This document shows, piece after piece, positions 1-7,990 of a stretch of 50,307 nt of DNA. This stretch comes from Pedobacter sp. Leaf250 (lineage in GTDB: Bacteria > Bacteroidota > Bacteroidia > Sphingobacteriales > Sphingobacteriaceae), in assembly GCF_920984735.1 (NCBI RefSeq), contig NZ_CAKLBU010000029.1:1-50307 (forward strand), written 5' to 3'. The translations under genes and the position numbers were made by a program. Positions within the stretch are counted from its first letter, which is position 1; each line of letters starts with the position of its first letter. The notes beneath the pieces are model-generated. The model had not been told where the DNA came from. It saw only the letters and a program-made list of their open reading frames with translations, and made no database searches.

Positions 1-621
1 TCTTTTTCTCAACCGCAAATTTATTTTGAAATAAATTTTTGGCCTTTTATCCTTCCCACATCCCCCAGATCCATCTTTTCATTCACAACCGTTTCCTCCG
101 AAGCGGGATGCAAAAGTAGAAAAAAAAAGGCGGCATCCAAACAGTTTACCGCTTTTCTCCCCGTGTTTTCCCTAAGGCGCTGTTTATCAAAGGAAAAAAA
201 TCGTTGGCCTCAAGAACATTTTGGACGCGTGAACTGTTATAAGGGGTCTCGCCAAGGTTTACGGGACAGCGGAAAATGTGTCTGCTGGTTTGTGCCGGGT
301 TTAATATTCTATAGGTTGTATAGGTAGAGGAATGGCCATTCAGCGGGAAATTGAGCTAAAGGTCGCAACAATAAGGTTGTTATGGGTTTTTTGAACCATA
401 TAGATATAGGACATATAGACTGGCGGGAAAACCTTTTGGCCACAGGTATATACAGGGACACTTGATTACTTTATTTCAGTGATTGCTAAAATAAAGAGAT
501 TGGAAAAATCCATAACGGGTTAACGTGTGGATCTGGCTACTTGCGGTAAGCAGGGAACAGAGGGAGAAGCCATGCTTACCATATAATTATATAATGGTAG
601 AGACAGTGCTTTCCAAATAAA
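1..621. other. Non-coding left flank
   Basis: No convincing reading frame is visible in these 621 bases. The left part carries a strong minus-strand promoter (separate entry). The middle has short repeated words of the type ATATAG/GACATATAG around 400-420. An 8-bp inverted repeat, GGTAAGCA (545-552) with TGCTTACC (573-580), precedes the AT-rich hairpin TACCAT/ATGGTA (577-599), just beyond the stop of the leftward gene that ends at 622. These could terminate that gene, although no long T tract follows. Confidence 0.6.
111..141 (-). promoter_or_regulatory. Strong Bacteroidota-type promoter facing out of the window
   Basis: On the minus strand TTTG (138-141) is followed by exactly 19 bases and then TACTTTTG (111-118). 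This is a full match to the Bacteroidota primary sigma consensus TTTG-N19-TAnnTTTG. A second TTTG on the same strand lies at 16-19, followed by an A-rich stretch that runs off the left edge, which suggests a tandem promoter. Promoters of this form with A/T-rich spacers are typical of rRNA operons in the phylum, so a 16S gene may lie just outside. That last step is inference. Confidence 0.6.
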
Positions 622-981
622 TTAGTATTGTCCTGTACTTAACAATACCAAAGTACATGCTCTTACTGGTTCGATATTATGCTGATCTAAGAGCTTTTCA
701 AGCTCATAATTTTCGGTACCTGGGTTGAAGATAACTCTTTTGGGTTTTGTATCTATAATATAATCATGATATTGTGGTTGTAAGGCTGGGCCAATATATA
801 AAGTAATGGTATCAATATCGTGGTGTATTTCACCTGGCTTTTCGATTTCTACGTCTGCAACTGCCCCTTTTTTGATTCCTATGTTAACAATATCATGATT
901 GAAGCGCTTTAACATATGTGCGGCTTTGTATGAATATCTAGATGGATCGGGTGAGGCTCCAATAATTAAGGTCTTTTTCAT
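622..981 (-). CDS. CoA-binding domain protein (YccU-like)
   Basis: A 119-residue single-domain protein with the Rossmann-type CoA-binding fold of the COG1832 family. The N-terminus runs strand-glycine loop (LIIGASPDPSRYSYKA, residues 5-20). The C-terminal half has the family hallmark VIFNPGTEN (about 83-91) and a cysteine at about 109. The length is typical. These cytoplasmic proteins bind CoA or a nucleotide, and their physiological role is not established. It lies downstream of the DinB-like gene on the same strand with a short gap, so the two may be cotranscribed. Confidence 0.85.
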   Translation of the reverse strand: MKKTLIIGASPDPSRYSYKAAHMLKRFNHDIVNIGIKKGAVADVEIEKPGEIHHDIDTITLYIGPALQPQYHDYIIDTKPKRVIFNPGTENYELEKLLDQHNIEPVRACTLVLLSTGQY

Positions 982-1007
982 TTTGATTGTTTTTAGTACT
1001 CAATATA

Positions 1008-1478
1008 TTACTCGAACTTCGAAAGTAGTGCAATTTGGCCACAATGATATGCATGATGCTGCACCAAGCCGTTTAATAACTCTTCATTAGAAATTCCAGC
1101 TTCCAGTGCTGGATTTAGTTTATCTATCAACTCATTATCGAATTGATTATTCTTTAACTCGCCGCAGCACCTGATTAATTCTTCATTCGCCACCTTGAAA
1201 TCAAAAATAATCTTCTCCCAGGCTTGGGCCGTTTTGCTTTCTGGAATTGGCCAATCTCCCAATGCGGGTTCGGATGCTACATTCCCCATCAACCTTGAAG
1301 TTACTTCTTCAGTCCAGGAGATTAAATGAAGTGCAATTTCTGCTATAGAATGTGCATTGGGTATAAAATATTCAAATGCAATTTCTGCTTTAACGTTATT
1401 TAATGTTTGCATCGCATGGTTTCCATGCCAAGCATCGCCATTAAAGGCTTTCTGGATTTCATTTGTGACATTGAGCAT
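1008..1478 (-). CDS. DinB superfamily protein
   Basis: A 156-residue all-helical protein. It has the three-histidine metal site of the DinB/YfiT superfamily: H51 in the HLISWTEEV helix, and H141 and H145 in HHAYHCGQIALL near the C-terminus. Members are four-helix-bundle metalloproteins, and some are thiol-dependent transferases such as bacillithiol S-transferases. Substrate cannot be read from sequence. It sits 29 bp downstream of the FAD oxidoreductase gene on the same strand. A bacilliredoxin is encoded at 37400-37810, so a thiol link is possible but speculative. Confidence 0.85.
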   Translation of the reverse strand: MLNVTNEIQKAFNGDAWHGNHAMQTLNNVKAEIAFEYFIPNAHSIAEIALHLISWTEEVTSRLMGNVASEPALGDWPIPESKTAQAWEKIIFDFKVANEELIRCCGELKNNQFDNELIDKLNPALEAGISNEELLNGLVQHHAYHCGQIALLSKFE

Positions 1479-1510
1479 AAATAAGTAACAGCCCGAAGTT
1501 TATAAAGTTT

Positions 1511-3052
1511 TTATGATGCATTAATGATCGCATTGGCACAATTGATTCCATCGATTGCTGCTGAAACTATTCCACCTGCATATCCAGCCCCTTCAGCACA
1601 AGGATACAATCCCTTTATTTGTGGATGCTGAAATGTTTCCTTATCGCGTGGGATACGAACTGGCGAGGATGTTCTACTTTCTACACCAACTAATATTGCC
1701 TCATTTGTATAATAGCCTTTAATTTTTTTTCCAAATAATGGTAATGCCGCCTTTAAACTATTCGATACAAATTCTGGTAGAATGTTATCTAACATAACAC
1801 TTTTTGTACCTGGAAGATAGGAATTCTTAGGCAAATCGATAGAGAGCTTATTGTTTACAAAATCAATCATCCGCTGTGCGGGAGCAACTAAATTACCGCC
1901 ACCTGCCTCAAAAGCTAATTTTTCTATTTCCGATTGAAAATTTAGCATCCTCAATGGGTCGTAGCCCAGAACATCATCTAATGTAACCTGCACAACTGTT
2001 CCTGAATTTGCGAAAGGGTTATTTCTTTTAGAGGGCGACCAACCATTCACTACTATTTCATTTTCACCTGTAGCACAAGGAGCAATGATTCCACCTGGAC
2101 ACATGCAAAACGAGAATACCCCACGAGCACCCACCTGTTCTACCAAACTATAATACGCTGGTGGTAAAAATTCTGATCTTGTACCGCAATGATATTGTGC
2201 AGAATCAATTATTTCTTGTGGATGTTCTATTCTAACACCTAAAGCGAAAGGTTTAGCTTCGATTAAAATGTTTTTTTTGTGAAGAAGTTCATATACATCT
2301 CTGGCAGAATGACCCGTTGCCAAAATTATATGATCCGCTAAAATTTTATCCTCGAAATTAATTTCGATACCCTTCACTTTGCCAAACTCGGTGATAATAT
2401 CTGTCATCTGGCTATCAAACATTACCTCGCCACCGGCATTTAAAATCGTATCTTTAATCGAGGTGATGATGTGCGGTAACTTATTTGTACCAATATGAGG
2501 ACGAGCATCTATAAGAATATCCTTTTCGGCCCCATGATCAACAAAAACCTGTAGCACCTTATTAATGTCGCCACGTTTATTGGATCGGGTATATAATTTC
2601 CCATCCGAATAGGTTCCTGCCCCACCTTCGCCATAACAATAATTGGACTCAGTATTAACCAAACCCTGTTTATTTATGGCTGCTAAATCGCGGCGGCGTT
2701 GTTTTACATCTTTACCACGTTCGATGATAATCGGCTTTAAACCATTTTCAATGCATTGCAAAGCAGCAAATAATCCGGCAGGGCCAGCACCGATAATTAA
2801 AACGGGTTTTGCCTCACTTACATTTGGATAGTTAACGGCTTGAATTTCAACATTAGGCTCTTCATCAATAAAAGCCCTCACCTGAAGACGGAAAATAACC
2901 TTTCGAGAACGGGCATCGATAGAGCGCTTTAAAATTTCAAAGCCATTAATACTTGATTCTGGAAGTTTTAAGCCTTCTGCTATTTTGGTGTTAATAACAT
3001 CTGCTTGATCAACTTGATGAGGGAGCAGCGTAATTTCGAGATCTTTTTGCAT
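1511..3052 (-). CDS. FAD-dependent oxidoreductase (COG2509 family)
   Basis: A 513-residue flavoprotein. Residues 1-75 form the small N-terminal alpha/beta domain seen in this family. The FAD-binding GAGPAG motif is at 88-93, after a hydrophobic strand. A second glycine-rich segment (ILATGHSARDVYELL) lies in the middle, and the C-terminus carries the dinucleotide-binding GLYPCAEGAGYAGGIVSAA near 485-503. Length and architecture match the conserved uncharacterised NAD(P)/FAD-dependent dehydrogenases found across bacteria. The reaction is unknown. The start is supported by a TAnnTTTG promoter element 33-40 bases upstream. Confidence 0.88.
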   Translation of the reverse strand: MQKDLEITLLPHQVDQADVINTKIAEGLKLPESSINGFEILKRSIDARSRKVIFRLQVRAFIDEEPNVEIQAVNYPNVSEAKPVLIIGAGPAGLFAALQCIENGLKPIIIERGKDVKQRRRDLAAINKQGLVNTESNYCYGEGGAGTYSDGKLYTRSNKRGDINKVLQVFVDHGAEKDILIDARPHIGTNKLPHIITSIKDTILNAGGEVMFDSQMTDIITEFGKVKGIEINFEDKILADHIILATGHSARDVYELLHKKNILIEAKPFALGVRIEHPQEIIDSAQYHCGTRSEFLPPAYYSLVEQVGARGVFSFCMCPGGIIAPCATGENEIVVNGWSPSKRNNPFANSGTVVQVTLDDVLGYDPLRMLNFQSEIEKLAFEAGGGNLVAPAQRMIDFVNNKLSIDLPKNSYLPGTKSVMLDNILPEFVSNSLKAALPLFGKKIKGYYTNEAILVGVESRTSSPVRIPRDKETFQHPQIKGLYPCAEGAGYAGGIVSAAIDGINCANAIINAS

Positions 3053-3084
3053 ATATTTTGTCAGGTTTTTATCCTGAATGAATA

Positions 3085-3092
3085 CAAAGATA
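3085..3092 (-). promoter_or_regulatory. -7 promoter element of the FAD oxidoreductase
   Basis: The minus strand reads TATCTTTG, an exact TAnnTTTG match, ending 33 bases before the ATG at 3052. The -33 element is weak: CAAT on the plus strand, about two bases off the ideal spacing. Confidence 0.45.
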
Positions 3093-3254
3093 CAATGAAT
3101 TGAGATAAATAAACAATATCACATTTGCCAAGCAAATTATAGTTACGCACAATCTGTCAGTAATTTTATAGAAATGTAACAAAGGCATACAATTTGATAT
3201 CTAATTTGTAAATTGGATAAAATTCAGTTACAACAATAGACAAAAACCATAAAA

Positions 3255-3836
3255 ATGAAAAGATTAGTATTTGGAATTTTAGCTGCTGTGATTGCAGTTA
3301 GCACTTTAAGTTCATGCGGATACAACAGCATGGTTAAACTTGATGAGAATGTAAAATCGAAATGGGGAACAGTTCAAACCCAATATCAAAGACGTGCAGA
3401 TTTAATACCAAACTTGGTGGCAACAGTAAAGGGTGCTGCTAAATTTGAACAAGGTACATTAACAGCTGTAACTGAAGCCCGTGCTAAAGCAACGCAAATG
3501 ACGGTAAACGCAGATGACTTAACACCAGAAAATATTCAAAAATATCAGGCTGCTCAAGGACAATTAAGTCAGGCGTTGGGTAAATTACTATCCATCACAG
3601 AAAATTATCCTGAATTAAGAGCAACACAACAATTTAGCGATTTATCGGCGCAATTGGAGAGTACAGAAAATAGAATAACTGTTGCCCGTAAGGATTTTAA
3701 TGATGCGGTGCAACAATATAATAGTAAAATTAGGTCGTTCCCTACTAATATGACTGCTGGAATGTTTGGCTTTAAAGCGAAAGGATATTTCGAGGCTGAT
3801 GCAACTGCTAAAGATGCGCCAAAAGTAGAATTCTAA
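3255..3836 (+). CDS. lemA: LemA family lipoprotein
   Basis: A 193-residue LemA protein. It starts with a signal peptide ending in the lipobox STLSSC (Cys21), so it should be lipid-anchored. The family signature follows: YNSMVKLDENVKSKWGTVQ, then RRADLIPNLVATVKG (about 47-61), then a helical bundle to the end. LemA proteins are envelope proteins of uncertain role and are often encoded beside TPM-domain proteins. Two such genes follow at once here (3920 and 4367), supporting a shared envelope function. A strong terminator at 3856-3900 separates it from the first. Confidence 0.93.
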   Translation: MKRLVFGILAAVIAVSTLSSCGYNSMVKLDENVKSKWGTVQTQYQRRADLIPNLVATVKGAAKFEQGTLTAVTEARAKATQMTVNADDLTPENIQKYQAAQGQLSQALGKLLSITENYPELRATQQFSDLSAQLESTENRITVARKDFNDAVQQYNSKIRSFPTNMTAGMFGFKAKGYFEADATAKDAPKVEF

Positions 3837-3855
3837 TTAGTTGATTATAACATTT

Positions 3856-3900
3856 AAGGGTAATGCTTGTTTAATTAATTGAACAAACATTACCCTTTTT
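3856..3900 (+). terminator. Rho-independent terminator after lemA
   Basis: AAGGGTAATG (3856-3865) pairs with CATTACCCTT (3888-3897). The stem extends inward with one mismatch (TTGTT/GAACAA), and a T run follows. It lies between lemA and the first TPM gene, so it probably attenuates rather than blocks transcription of the group. Confidence 0.75.
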
Positions 3901-3919
3901 ACTTCTTAATAATAAAGAC

Positions 3920-4363
3920 ATGTCGTTATTTTCAGATTTAGAACAAGATAAAATTGCAAAGGCAATTGCGGATGCCGAAAAAGCCACATCAGGAGAAATT
4001 AGAATTGCAATAGACAAAAATTGTGCAATTGATCCCTTTGAACGTGCTACTGAATATTTCGCAGAATTGAATATGGATAAAACATCACAGAGAAACGGTG
4101 TTTTGATCTATTTAGCCCACGTTGATCACAAATTTGCCATCATCGGTGATGTAGGAATAAACCGTGTAGTACCTGAAAATTTTTGGGAAACCACCAAAAT
4201 TGCGATGACTGCCCATTTTGCCAAGGGCGATTTAGCTGATGGAATTATTGCTGGAGTTGCTTTAGCAGGAGAGAAATTGGCATTATATTTCCCTCCAAAT
4301 AAGGGCGATATAAATGAACTCCCTAATGATATTGTGTATATGGATAATAAACAAAATAAATAA
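3920..4363 (+). CDS. TPM domain-containing protein
   Basis: A 147-residue cytoplasmic-looking TPM domain (also called YgcG or TLP18.3/Psb32/MOLO-1) with no signal peptide. Recognisable segments are IAKAIADAEKATSGEIRIAI near the N-terminus, NGVLIYLAHVDHKFAIIGDVGIN in the middle, and a C-terminal helix with GIIAGVALAGEKLA. TPM domains in some members bind calcium or act as acid phosphatases. Nothing here fixes the activity. It is three bases from the following secreted TPM gene, so the two are translated from one message. Confidence 0.88.
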   Translation: MSLFSDLEQDKIAKAIADAEKATSGEIRIAIDKNCAIDPFERATEYFAELNMDKTSQRNGVLIYLAHVDHKFAIIGDVGINRVVPENFWETTKIAMTAHFAKGDLADGIIAGVALAGEKLALYFPPNKGDINELPNDIVYMDNKQNK

Positions 4364-4366
4364 GCG

Positions 4367-5161
4367 ATGAGAAAATTATTCCTGTTATCCTTATTTACCT
4401 TCTTATTTGCTTTTGGATTTGCTCAAGATTTCCCTGAAAAACCATCAACCATTGTTAATGATTATTCTGGCGTTTTATCTATTGAACAAAGAGCAATGCT
4501 CGAAAAAAAGCTGACTGCTTTTGATGATTCTTCCTCCACTCAAATTGCAATTGCAATATTGAAATCGGTTGGTGATTATGATATAAATGAGTATGCTGTA
4601 GAATTGGGTAGAAAATGGGGCGTTGGCCAGAGTGGCAAAAACAATGGAATTATGATTGTTGTTGCCGTTGGCGACAGAAAAATTTCTATTCAAACCGGTT
4701 ACGGTGTTGAAGGCGCTTTACCTGATGTTTACGCAAAACGCATCATAGATGAAGATATTAAGCCAAATTTTAGAAATGGCGATTACTATACCGGCCTAGA
4801 CCAAGCGACTACGGAAATTATAAAATATACCAAAGGTGAGTACAAGAACGATAAACCCCGAACTTCTGCATCTGGTAAAAAAGGCGGCATCGGCAGTGTT
4901 GCTGTAATTATAATCATTGTGATTATCATCATCATTATCATGCGAAAAGGCGGCGGAGGTGGTGGCAGCGAAATTATTGGCGGACGTGGTGCTTCAAATG
5001 CATTGTTTTGGGCCATGCTTTTTGGCAGCGGAAGCGGAAGTCGTGGTGGAAGCAGTTGGGGAAGCGGTGGTTTCGGAGGAGGTTCTTCTGGAGGTGGCGG
5101 TGGATTTGGCGGCTTTGGCGGCGGAAGTTTCGGAGGCGGTGGCTCTAGCGGCAGCTGGTAG
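4367..5161 (+). CDS. Secreted TPM domain protein with Gly/Ser-rich tail
   Basis: A 264-residue protein. It has a signal peptide at about 1-20, a TPM domain at about 25-160 (FPEKPSTIVNDYSGVLS, GKNNGIMIVVAVGDRKISIQ, TGYGVEGALPD), one transmembrane helix at about 175-192 built almost wholly of isoleucine, and a glycine/serine-rich tail with SGSW at the end. This is the YgcG architecture: an extracytoplasmic TPM domain anchored by a C-terminal helix. It forms a unit with the preceding TPM gene and lemA. The low-complexity tail explains the long antisense open frames here, which are not genes. Confidence 0.9.
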   Translation: MRKLFLLSLFTFLFAFGFAQDFPEKPSTIVNDYSGVLSIEQRAMLEKKLTAFDDSSSTQIAIAILKSVGDYDINEYAVELGRKWGVGQSGKNNGIMIVVAVGDRKISIQTGYGVEGALPDVYAKRIIDEDIKPNFRNGDYYTGLDQATTEIIKYTKGEYKNDKPRTSASGKKGGIGSVAVIIIIVIIIIIIMRKGGGGGGSEIIGGRGASNALFWAMLFGSGSGSRGGSSWGSGGFGGGSSGGGGGFGGFGGGSFGGGGSSGSW

Positions 5162-5241
5162 TTTAGATTTACGACTTTAGATTGAAGATTTACGAAATCT
5201 GCCCTGATAAATAAAATGCTAACCTTAACCTCAAATTAAAA

Positions 5242-5493
5242 ATGTACAGAAAAGATTTAATCACAGCGGAGATTCAGAAACTTGCCGAGGTTTTAGCCCG
5301 AATAATGGGCTTAAAACTGGAAGGCAAATTAAAAGATGCTCAAGTGATGTTTGATGAAACGATGGAGAAAAGTTTTATTCTGCCAGTTGATATTTTGGAA
5401 AGCAGCAACTTATCAGATTTTGAAAATTGGCTGGAATCAGCAAATCTTCCTCCAGAGAAATTAGATTCGTTGAGCGAATTCTTATATTATTAA
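5242..5493 (+). CDS. Hypothetical protein, probably nonsense-truncated
   Basis: An 83-residue soluble, helical protein that starts MYRKDLITAEIQKLAEVLAR. The frame stops at TAA (5491-5493), but the same frame then runs open for 44 more codons to TAA at 5626-5628. The extension is amphipathic and protein-like (LGVTEERNKLVAPKLNLIYQ followed by a Lys/His-rich helix and QQYI). Replacing the first TAA by a sense codon gives a 128-residue protein ending in one continuous helical segment. A single-base nonsense mutation (for example GAA to TAA) is the simplest reading. No function is recognised. It lies between the TPM and NUDIX genes. Confidence 0.6.
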   Translation: MYRKDLITAEIQKLAEVLARIMGLKLEGKLKDAQVMFDETMEKSFILPVDILESSNLSDFENWLESANLPPEKLDSLSEFLYY

Positions 5494-5628
5494 TTAGGAG
5501 TTACCGAAGAAAGAAATAAGCTGGTTGCCCCGAAGTTGAATTTAATTTATCAATATCTTTCAGATAAGCATAAGATTGTACATTTGGTTAATTTACATCG
5601 GCAGAAAAACATACAGCAATATATTTAA
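5494..5628 (+). pseudogene. Detached C-terminal part of the 5242 gene
   Basis: Forty-four codons lie in frame with and directly after the stop at 5491-5493, ending at TAA 5626-5628. There is no start codon of its own near its beginning, and the composition resembles coding sequence. It is best read as the orphaned C-terminus of the preceding gene, unless the stop is read through or is an error. Confidence 0.5.
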
Positions 5629-5661
5629 TTTAAGATTTTTGATTTACAACTGACGATATTT

Positions 5662-6222
5662 ATGACCAAAATAGAAAAGTGGCAAAAACTTGCCTCTAAA
5701 TATTTAGTGAGAGAGAAATGGGCGGTTTTAAGGGTAGATGAAGTTAAACTGCCAAACGGAAGCATAAAAGACGATTACTTTGTTTTGGAATATCCAGATT
5801 GGGCATCAGCCGTTGCACTAACGGAAGAAGGTAAAATTATCATGGTGAGGCAATATCGTCATGCTGCAGATATTATTTCATTAGAGGTGCCAGGAGGTGT
5901 AATTGATGGAGATGAAGGCCCTGAAACTGGTATTAAGAGAGAATTGTTAGAAGAAACTGGTTATACGTTTAAAACCTGTAAACTTATTGCAGAACTTTAC
6001 CCCAATCCGGCGACATCAACCAATAAAACTTTTACTTATTTATTAACTGGGGGAGTAAAAACCCACGAGCAGCACTTAGATGAGCACGAAATTCTTAATG
6101 TTGAAGAATACACGGTCGATGAAGTAAAACAATTACTCAAAGAAAATAAGATTGCTCAATGCATCCACGTAGCAGCTTTACACTATGGCTTGCTGGCACT
6201 AGAGCATGTAAATGAGAACTAA
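5662..6222 (+). CDS. NUDIX hydrolase (ADP-sugar pyrophosphatase type)
   Basis: A 186-residue NUDIX hydrolase. The NUDIX box fits GX5EX7REUXEEXGU exactly, from G79 to Y101 (GVIDGDE, then RELLEETGY). RQYRHAADIISLEVPGG ahead of the box and PNPATSTNKTFTYLL after it are characteristic of the ADP-ribose/nucleotide-sugar pyrophosphatase subgroup. It would cleave a nucleoside-diphosphate derivative to NMP plus a phosphate ester, using Mg2+ held by the box glutamates. The exact substrate is not determinable. It is followed by the 39-bp inverted repeat region. Confidence 0.9.
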   Translation: MTKIEKWQKLASKYLVREKWAVLRVDEVKLPNGSIKDDYFVLEYPDWASAVALTEEGKIIMVRQYRHAADIISLEVPGGVIDGDEGPETGIKRELLEETGYTFKTCKLIAELYPNPATSTNKTFTYLLTGGVKTHEQHLDEHEILNVEEYTVDEVKQLLKENKIAQCIHVAALHYGLLALEHVNEN

Positions 6223-6259
6223 TCTCAACTATTACAAGAAAACAATAACTCGCTTAAAC

Positions 6260-6494
6260 AAAAAAGTCCTGATTTGAATCTTCGAGGGCACTGAAAAACT
6301 ACCAGTTGAAAAAGGGCTTATGAATTTTTTATTCCATAAGCCCTTTTCTTTGTGATATTCGCAGTCGCTTGAGTTTTATTTTGCAATTAGACGATTCTAA
6401 GAGTCCTTATCTGCCGTTTTTTCTCGATATTTAATAAGACATTTTAGACAAGGACTTTTTCAGTGCCCTCGAAGATTCAAATCAGGACTTTTTT
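6260..6494. repeat. 39-bp perfect inverted repeat flanking a 157-bp core
   Basis: Positions 6260-6298 and 6456-6494 are exact reverse complements over 39 bases. The left arm begins AAAAAAGTCCTGATTTGAAT. The core (6299-6455) contains its own 13-bp hairpin (6310-6322 with 6335-6347) and a short AGTCCTT/AAGGACT pair (6402-6408, 6450-6456). It lies between the convergent NUDIX and dnaA genes. It could be a two-sided terminator, a MITE-like element, or a remnant of inversion or duplication of one terminator. There is no reading frame inside. Confidence 0.85.
6310..6350 (+). terminator. Hairpin terminator between NUDIX gene and dnaA
   Basis: AAAAGGGCTTATG (6310-6322) and CATAAGCCCTTTT (6335-6347) form a 13-bp perfect stem with a 12-base loop. 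The 3' arm ends in Ts and is followed by CTTT. The A-rich 5' arm lets it act in both directions between the converging genes. Confidence 0.65.
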
Positions 6495-6559
6495 ATTTTT
6501 ATGAATCAATAAGAAGATAGATTTTTTCTCAAAATCATACCCCCTATTTTAAAATTTAA

Positions 6560-7990
6560 TTAGCTCATTTTTAATTTCTTTTGAATATCATGAACGTAAG
6601 CCTTGAATTTTTTATCTGTATCAATTAAATCTTCAACGGTTTGGCAAGCGTAAATCACAGTACTGTGATCGCGACCGCCAAAGAAAGCACCAATTGTTTT
6701 CAAAGATGATTTAGTATGGCTTTTTGAAAGGTACATTGAAATTTGACGGGCCTGCACAATTTCACGTTTACGTGTTTGCGATTTAACCATATCAACCGGA
6801 ACCTCAAAATATTCGCAAACCAGTTTTTGGATATACTCCATCGAAATTTCTTTCGAAGTATTTTTTATAAAGTTCTTTAACATTTGTTTAGCTAACGCTA
6901 AATCGATCTCTTTCTTGTTCAATGTAGCTTGAGCCAATAAAGAAACCATCGCCCCTTCTAATTCACGAACATTATTGTCGATATTATGGGCAACATATTC
7001 TACCACTTCACCAGGTAATTCAATACCATCAGCGTACATTTTCTTTCTTAAAATCGCAATACGCGTTTCCAAGTCAGGAATCTGTAAATCTGCTGATAAG
7101 CCCCATTTGAAACGACTCAACAACCGCTCTTCCAAACCTGCTAAATCTTTTGGTGCTTTATCAGATGTTAAGATAACCTGTTTGCCTGATTGATGTAGAT
7201 GGTTGAAAATATGGAAGAAAATATCTTGTGTTTTTTCTTTACCTGCAAAGTTATGTACATCATCCATAATGATTACGTCCATTGCCTGGTAAAAATTAAC
7301 GAAATCGTTAATGGTATTGTTCTTTAATGAATCTACAAACTGTTGGCAGAATTTTTCGCAGCTTACATAAATAACCAGCTTATCTGGCATGCTCCGTTTA
7401 ATTTCGTTACCAATTGCTTGTGCCAAGTGCGTTTTACCTAAACCAACGCCGCCATAAATCATTAACGGATTAAAAGAAGTACCTCCTGGTTTGGCAGCAA
7501 CAGCATAACCTGCAGAGCGAGCTAAACGATTACAATCTCCCTCGATATAATTTTCGAAAGTATAATTGGCATTTAATTGTGGATCAACATTTAATTTTTT
7601 TAATCCAGGGATAATAAAAGGGTTTTTGATATCCTTGTTGATCGAAACAGGAATTGGCATAGATTGTACTTTTGCCTCTGCCCCATTTCCGTTTGATGGC
7701 ATATTGGTGGTATACGGGCTACCACTGTTTGATGATTTATCAACAACGATATTATATTCCAACCTGCCATCCTCTCCAAGTTGCTTTTTCACAGTCTTGC
7801 GTAGCAAGCCTACGTAATGTTCTTCAAGCCATTCGTAAAAGAACAAACTTGGCACTTGTATGGTTAAAACCTTACCTTCCAATTTAAGGGCTGTTATAGG
7901 CTCGAACCAGGTTTTGAAACTTTGGTTCGGGATGTTATCCTTAATAATTTGAAGACAGTTCTTCCATACTTCGGTACAAGTTTTTTCCAT
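6560..7990 (-). CDS. dnaA: Chromosomal replication initiator DnaA
   Basis: A 476-residue DnaA with all four domains. Domain I (about 1-80) contains WKNCLQIIKDNIPNQSFKTW. A low-complexity linker spans about 85-120. The AAA+ ATPase has Walker A GGVGLGKTHLA (G180-T187) and Walker B IIMDDVHNF (D243, D244). The C-terminal DNA-binding domain carries the signature GGRDHSTVIYACQTVEDL. It binds DnaA boxes at the origin and loads the helicase. Full length, typical start. The upstream 500 bases hold DnaA-box-like sites, so autoregulation or a nearby origin is plausible. Confidence 0.98.
   Translation of the reverse strand: MEKTCTEVWKNCLQIIKDNIPNQSFKTWFEPITALKLEGKVLTIQVPSLFFYEWLEEHYVGLLRKTVKKQLGEDGRLEYNIVVDKSSNSGSPYTTNMPSNGNGAEAKVQSMPIPVSINKDIKNPFIIPGLKKLNVDPQLNANYTFENYIEGDCNRLARSAGYAVAAKPGGTSFNPLMIYGGVGLGKTHLAQAIGNEIKRSMPDKLVIYVSCEKFCQQFVDSLKNNTINDFVNFYQAMDVIIMDDVHNFAGKEKTQDIFFHIFNHLHQSGKQVILTSDKAPKDLAGLEERLLSRFKWGLSADLQIPDLETRIAILRKKMYADGIELPGEVVEYVAHNIDNNVRELEGAMVSLLAQATLNKKEIDLALAKQMLKNFIKNTSKEISMEYIQKLVCEYFEVPVDMVKSQTRKREIVQARQISMYLSKSHTKSSLKTIGAFFGGRDHSTVIYACQTVEDLIDTDKKFKAYVHDIQKKLKMS

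Noticed and set aside
1..621. Possible tRNA or small RNA in the left flank.
   Set aside because: No T-loop GTTCRA block with matching acceptor stem, and no cloverleaf could be drawn.
4786..5180. Long open frames overlapping the Gly/Ser-rich tail of the second TPM gene, on both strands.
   Set aside because: They mirror the low-complexity GGC/GGT repeats of the real gene and have no independent coding signs.
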